NCBI GenBank assembly: GCA_903921455.1
Contig: CAIXPZ010000040.1
Span: 1-62,713, forward strand
Reading direction: 5' to 3'
DNA from: an uncultured Verrucomicrobia subdivision 3 bacterium
GTDB taxonomy: Bacteria > Verrucomicrobiota > Verrucomicrobiae > Limisphaerales > UBA11358
Length of the DNA stretch: 62,713 nucleotides
Notes under the pieces: model-generated
Told to the model about the DNA's origin: nothing
Seen by the model: the letters and a program-made list of their open reading frames with translations, nothing else
The model's database searches: none
In this document: positions 61,645 to 62,713 of the stretch, piece after piece
Layout: every line of letters begins with the position of its first letter
Position numbering within the stretch: position 1 is the stretch's first letter
Made by a program: the position numbers and the translations under genes

Positions 61645-62541
61645 ATGAAGCACTTGTTGTCTTTGGAAAAATTGCCGCACGCCGATTTTGAAAAAATCCT
61701 GCGCGATGCCACCGGGTTCAAACGCGAACGCGGCCGGCACAAAACCCAGCCGCTGGCCGGCCAGACCTGGGCCCTGATCTTTTCCAAATCGTCCACGCGC
61801 ACGCGGGTTTCATTCGAGACCGGCATCCGCGAACTCGGCGCCGGCGTGATGTTTCTCAACGCGAACGACATCCAACTCGGTCGCGGCGAGCCCATCAAGG
61901 ACACCGCCCGCGTCCTAGGCCGCATGATTCATGGAGCGGTCATCCGCACCTACGCGCAAAGCGACGTGGAAGAATTCGCCGGATTTTCCAAGATTCCGAC
62001 CATCAACGCCCTGACCGACGACGAGCATCCGTGCCAGATCTTGACGGACATCTTTACGTTTGAAGAGACCCATGGGCCGATTGCCGGCAAGGTCGTGACA
62101 TTCGTGGGCGATGGCGCGTGCAACGTGCCGATCTCATGGATTTTTGCCGCGGCGAAGCTCGGCTTTGAACTGCGCATCGCCGCGCCAAAGGCGTTTCAGC
62201 CGGCGGCGGATATTTTGAAGCGCGCGGGCGGAAACATCATTTGCACAGAAGACCTGAAAGCCGCCGCGGCCGCCGCGGATATGCTTTATACCGACGTGTG
62301 GGTTTCGATGGGCAAGGAAGCCGAAGCTGCGGAGCGCATTAAAGTTTTGAGCGGCTACCAAATCAACGCCGCGCTGGTGAAGCTCGCCAAGCCCGGGGCG
62401 CTGGTGATGCACTGCCTGCCGGCGTATCGCGGCAAGGAAATCGATGCGGCGACGTTTGAAGCGCATGCCGACACAATCTTCACCCAGGCGGAAAACCGGC
62501 TGCATGTGCAGAAAGCAATCCTGAACTGGGCGGTTTCCTGA
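61645..62541 (+). CDS. argF: Ornithine carbamoyltransferase
   Basis: 298 residues. Carbamoyl-phosphate motif SKSSTRTRVSFETGI, LTDDEHPCQILTD (HPCQ), the DVWVSMGKE segment and the catalytic HCLPAYRG (HCLP). It joins ornithine and carbamoyl phosphate to citrulline. It follows the glycosylase gene with a 63 bp gap and is the last complete gene of the window. Confidence 0.95.
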   Translation: MKHLLSLEKLPHADFEKILRDATGFKRERGRHKTQPLAGQTWALIFSKSSTRTRVSFETGIRELGAGVMFLNANDIQLGRGEPIKDTARVLGRMIHGAVIRTYAQSDVEEFAGFSKIPTINALTDDEHPCQILTDIFTFEETHGPIAGKVVTFVGDGACNVPISWIFAAAKLGFELRIAAPKAFQPAADILKRAGGNIICTEDLKAAAAAADMLYTDVWVSMGKEAEAAERIKVLSGYQINAALVKLAKPGALVMHCLPAYRGKEIDAATFEAHADTIFTQAENRLHVQKAILNWAVS

Positions 62542-62692
62542 GCGTCTTTTTTGCGCACCGTTAATTATTACAGATCACTGCTGTCCCGTTTAGTTTTTGA
62601 TGACCGCGATTTCACTATTTTAAAAACTGGATAAAACTGCTGTCCGGTCATTTTTCGATTTCAATTCTGCGACGACTTTCCGAGGGTGTTCC

Positions 62693-62712
62693 ACCGCCAA
62701 CCGGCGGTTTTT
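62693..62712 (+). terminator. Intrinsic terminator at the window end
   Basis: ACCGCC / GGCGGT stem around AACC, followed by TTTT, 150 bp after argF. It could close the arginine operon or another transcript. Sequence between 62542 and 62692 holds no ORF; two ACTGCTGTCC copies are seen at 62577 and 62636. Confidence 0.55.
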
Positions 62713-62713
62713 C

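Overview
The window looks like a chromosome segment of a Verrucomicrobiota bacterium (Pedosphaera/Limisphaerales-like; this is inference). The clues are giant secreted polysaccharide lyases with autotransporter-type beta-strand repeats, ThuA/DUF1080 and Gfo/Idh/MocA sugar proteins, a bacterial GDP-mannose 3,5-epimerase, high GC and weak Shine-Dalgarno signals. It splits into an integrated mobile element (1 to about 18,679) and ordinary chromosome (about 18,680 to the end).

Mobile element. Positions 2-4740 hold a plus-strand phage head module: portal C-terminus, scaffold-like protein, major capsid protein, three small proteins, a LamG-domain protein and a DnaT-like head-completion protein. No tail genes follow. 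The next gene is an AT-richer Sll1717-type P-loop ATPase (4803-6347), and then a minus-strand block that reads, in transcription order, SNF2-type helicase with DUF3883, DUF1156 adenine methyltransferase, DUF499 ATPase, XRE-ImmA/IrrE regulator/peptidase and PIN-domain nuclease. This is a helicase-methylase-ATPase (Hma-like, DISARM-related) defence module plus a toxin-antitoxin-like pair. A divergent membrane-anchored coiled-coil protein (17778-18425) closes the cargo. At 18654-18679 lies a 26-nt piece identical in form to the 3' end of a tRNA, probably tRNA-Pro (T-loop, CTCAC, CGCCCCG, A, CCA), with no tRNA body in front. That is what an attR site of an element integrated in a tRNA 3' end looks like; a decayed second copy sits 160 bp upstream.

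Chromosome, 18.8-30.4 kb: trmB, a holin-4-like membrane protein, an SMP-30 lactonase, uvrB, a GH43 galactanase-like enzyme and an esterase. A minus-strand sugar cluster follows (GDP-mannose 3,5-epimerase, GHMP kinase, GH29 fucosidase, tandem nucleotidylyltransferase), then a sugar nucleotidyltransferase on the plus strand.

30.5-49.4 kb: three very large secreted rhamnogalacturonan lyases (PL4, PL4, PL11), each with beta-strand repeats and two with FN3 domains, plus a HupE/UreJ metal permease overlapping the second. Together with GH43 and GH29 they suggest growth on pectin (RG-I/RG-II-type) polysaccharides.

49.4-62.5 kb: housekeeping genes on the minus strand (nadB, panC, glutaredoxin, tgt, an ACT-domain regulator, a DUF1232-like protein), a 3-keto-glycoside-type trio (oxidoreductase, ThuA-DUF1080, DUF1080), and the arginine operon argB-argD-(DNA glycosylase)-argF, which ends near an intrinsic terminator at the window edge.
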